From contig CAXXMM010000006.1 in the NCBI GenBank assembly GCA_963676385.2, positions 248,001 to 312,000 on the forward strand: a DNA stretch of 64,000 nt, given 5' to 3'. The notes beneath the pieces were generated by a model, which was not told the DNA's origin, searched no databases, and saw only the letters and a list, made by a program, of their open reading frames with translations. The position numbers were made by a program, and so were the translations under genes. The stretch comes from UBA1422 sp963676385. GTDB taxonomy: Bacteria > Bacillota > Clostridia > Peptostreptococcales > Anaerovoracaceae. Below are positions 62,444 to 64,000 of this stretch, one piece after another; within the stretch, counting starts at the first letter, position 1, and every line of letters begins with the position of its first letter.

Positions 62444-64000
62444 CTATTCCATAGCCTTATATTGTTCATATCGGTTTCGAGCATCCTGCTCAGCCTCATC
62501 AAAGAGAGTCTTGGCATTCTTGGGGAAACTTTTTTCCAAAGATGCGTAGCGGACTTCATTCTTAAAGAATTCACGAAGGGGTACCGATGGTTTCTTGGAG
62601 TCCAAAGTGAATACCCCAGGGTTTCCGTCTTTTCCTTCTTTATCCGGATTGTACCGATAAAGGAACCAGTATCCGGCGTTGACGGCTTCTTTCATTTCGT
62701 TAAGCATGTTGCTCATGCCGGCTTTGATTCCATGGTTGATGCAGGGGGCGTAAGCGATGACGATGGAGGGACCCTTATGGGCCTCCGCTTCGCAAAGAGC
62801 CCGAATCAGTTGGTTCTGATCTGCACCCATGGCCACATTGGCCACATATACATTGCCATAGGTCATCAGTTGAAGACCCAAATCTTTCTTTTTGGTTTTT
62901 TTGCCGGAAGCCTGGAATTGAGCCACCGCACCAATGGGGGTTGCTTTGGAAGATTGTCCGCCGGTGTTGGAGTAGACTTCCGTATCTACAATCAGCACGT
63001 TGACGTCCTCTCCCATGGCGAAAACATGATCCAAGCCGCCATATCCAATGTCGTAAGCCCAGCCGTCGCCGCCAACCATCCACATGGTTTTTTTGGCCAG
63101 TTGGTCTTTTCGTTCCAAAATCTTCTTGGCCAGTTCTTTGGCTTCTCCTTTTAGGTTCCTTGCTTTGAGTTCCCCTTCCAAGGTTTCCACCAACTTGGTT
63201 GTAGCGACACCATTGCCCGCCAAATCATCCCAAGTGTCAAACCACTTTTTCAAAGCAGTTTTTAATTTTCCTTCAGAAAGCTCTCTAAGGTTTGCCGCAA
63301 ATCCAGTGACAAGTTCCCGCTGCTGCTTCACAGCCAGGCACATGCCATAACTGAATTCTGCATTATTTTCAAACAGAGAGTTGGACCAGGCCGGTCCTTT
63401 TCCTTCCTTATTGGTGGTATATGGCACACAGGGCATGGCAGATCCCCAGGCCTGAGTGCATCCGGTGGCATTGGCAAAGTACATTTTGTCCCCGTAAAGC
63501 TGGGTGAGCAGTTTTATGTATGGGGTTTCGCCGCAGCCGCACAAGCACCGGAGAATTCCAGCAAAGGTTGCTTAAACTGGCTTCCTTTAATGGTGGCCGG
63601 ATCAAAAGATCCGGTTTTCTCCTTGATGGTCAGTCCATATTCCCAACTGTATTTGTTCACTTCCACTTCCCCTGCCGGTTTTATAACTAAGGCTTTGTTC
63701 TTGGCAGGGCAGGCCGCTTCACAACAACCGCAACTGGTGCAGTCTTGGTGCTGATTTGTAAACTGTATCGGTAATTGGCCAAGTCTTTTCCTTTGGCTTC
63801 CACACTTTCAAATTCATAAGGTGCCTTGATGGATTCCTTGTCATCCAACAAATAGGGACGGACACAACCATGGGGACAAACCAAAGCACATTGGTTGCAC
63901 TGTAGGCAATTTTCCTTTATCCATACCGGCAAATCCGTGGCAATGCCTCGTTTTTCATAAGCAGAGGTCCCAAGGGGCATGGTGCCGTCTTTCATTCCCA
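62444..64000 (-). pseudogene. Pyruvate:ferredoxin oxidoreductase, C-terminal part (edge-truncated, two frameshifts)
   Basis: The frame enters at the right edge and runs to a stop at 62444. In order: SAYEKRGIATDLPVW, ferredoxin cluster CLQCNQCALVCPHGC, then cluster CTSCGCCEAACP, and the TPP domain GCGETPYIKLL, MWMVGGDGWAYDIGYGG and IVDTEVYSNTGGQSS. Adding one G near 63746 (STKDCTSCGCC) and one G near 63540 (GACAGCGETP) restores the frame. These are deletions, unlike most other lesions here. About 520 of some 1170 residues are in the window. It makes acetyl-CoA and reduced ferredoxin from pyruvate and lies 28 bp upstream of the Vor genes. Confidence 0.93.

Overview
The window looks like a chromosome segment of an anaerobic, amino-acid-fermenting, low/mid-GC Firmicute (Clostridia/Eubacteriales-like; no 16S is present, so the rank is inferred). 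Grounds: a CIRCE-controlled groES-groEL, a tryptophan T-box in front of a complete trp operon, clean Gram-positive ribosome binding sites, lysine 2,3-aminomutase, acetoacetate CoA-transferase plus thiolase, and two ferredoxin-dependent 2-oxoacid oxidoreductases.

Layout. 0-3.5 kb (minus): a truncated AMP-forming acyl-CoA ligase behind lysC and metK. 3.6-12.8 kb: a hypothetical protein, an Fe-S aldo/keto reductase, a saccharopine-dehydrogenase-like oxidoreductase, an AraC regulator, an AlaX-type editing protein, a DUF2889-like protein and a serine hydrolase. 12.8-22.3 kb: a fermentation island with atoD-atoA-thiolase-aminotransferase (+), a shared terminator, then kamA, a sigma-54 activator and an amino-acid permease (-). 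22.5-27.3 kb: small regulatory and membrane genes, a radical SAM protein and an acetyltransferase. 27.5-37.8 kb (minus): guaA, guaB and trpEGDCFBA. 37.9-47.1 kb: a FIST protein, an aldehyde dehydrogenase, IclR, metY-metA and groES-groEL. 47.4-53.7 kb: a leucine-rich surface protein, a MerR-linked ABC exporter and an IS200 copy. 53.8-64 kb (minus): a branched-chain amino-acid oxidation operon running from PFOR and a Vor-type oxidoreductase to a transaminase and two acyl-CoA ligases.

Most interesting point. The activator at 18628-20688 is a chimera. Its N-terminal half resembles L-erythro-3,5-diaminohexanoate dehydrogenase (Kdd), the third enzyme of lysine fermentation, and its C-terminal half is a sigma-54 AAA+ activator with a Fis/TyrR-type helix-turn-helix. 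Near-perfect -24/-12 promoters lie before kamA and before the CoA-transferase operon, each about 70 bp downstream of an inverted repeat. An exact 11-mer, TGAACCGATTT, occurs at both repeats and at the activator's own promoter. This predicts a self-contained lysine-responsive regulon in which a former pathway enzyme acts as the sensor. A second enzyme-regulator fusion (XRE-cupin-acyl-CoA ligase, 53808-56120) occurs in the branched-chain operon.

Quality warning. At least eight genes carry single-base indels, nearly all in homopolymers, and damage is densest at 41.9-45.3 kb. These look like sequencing or assembly errors, so I list those genes as single disrupted loci.
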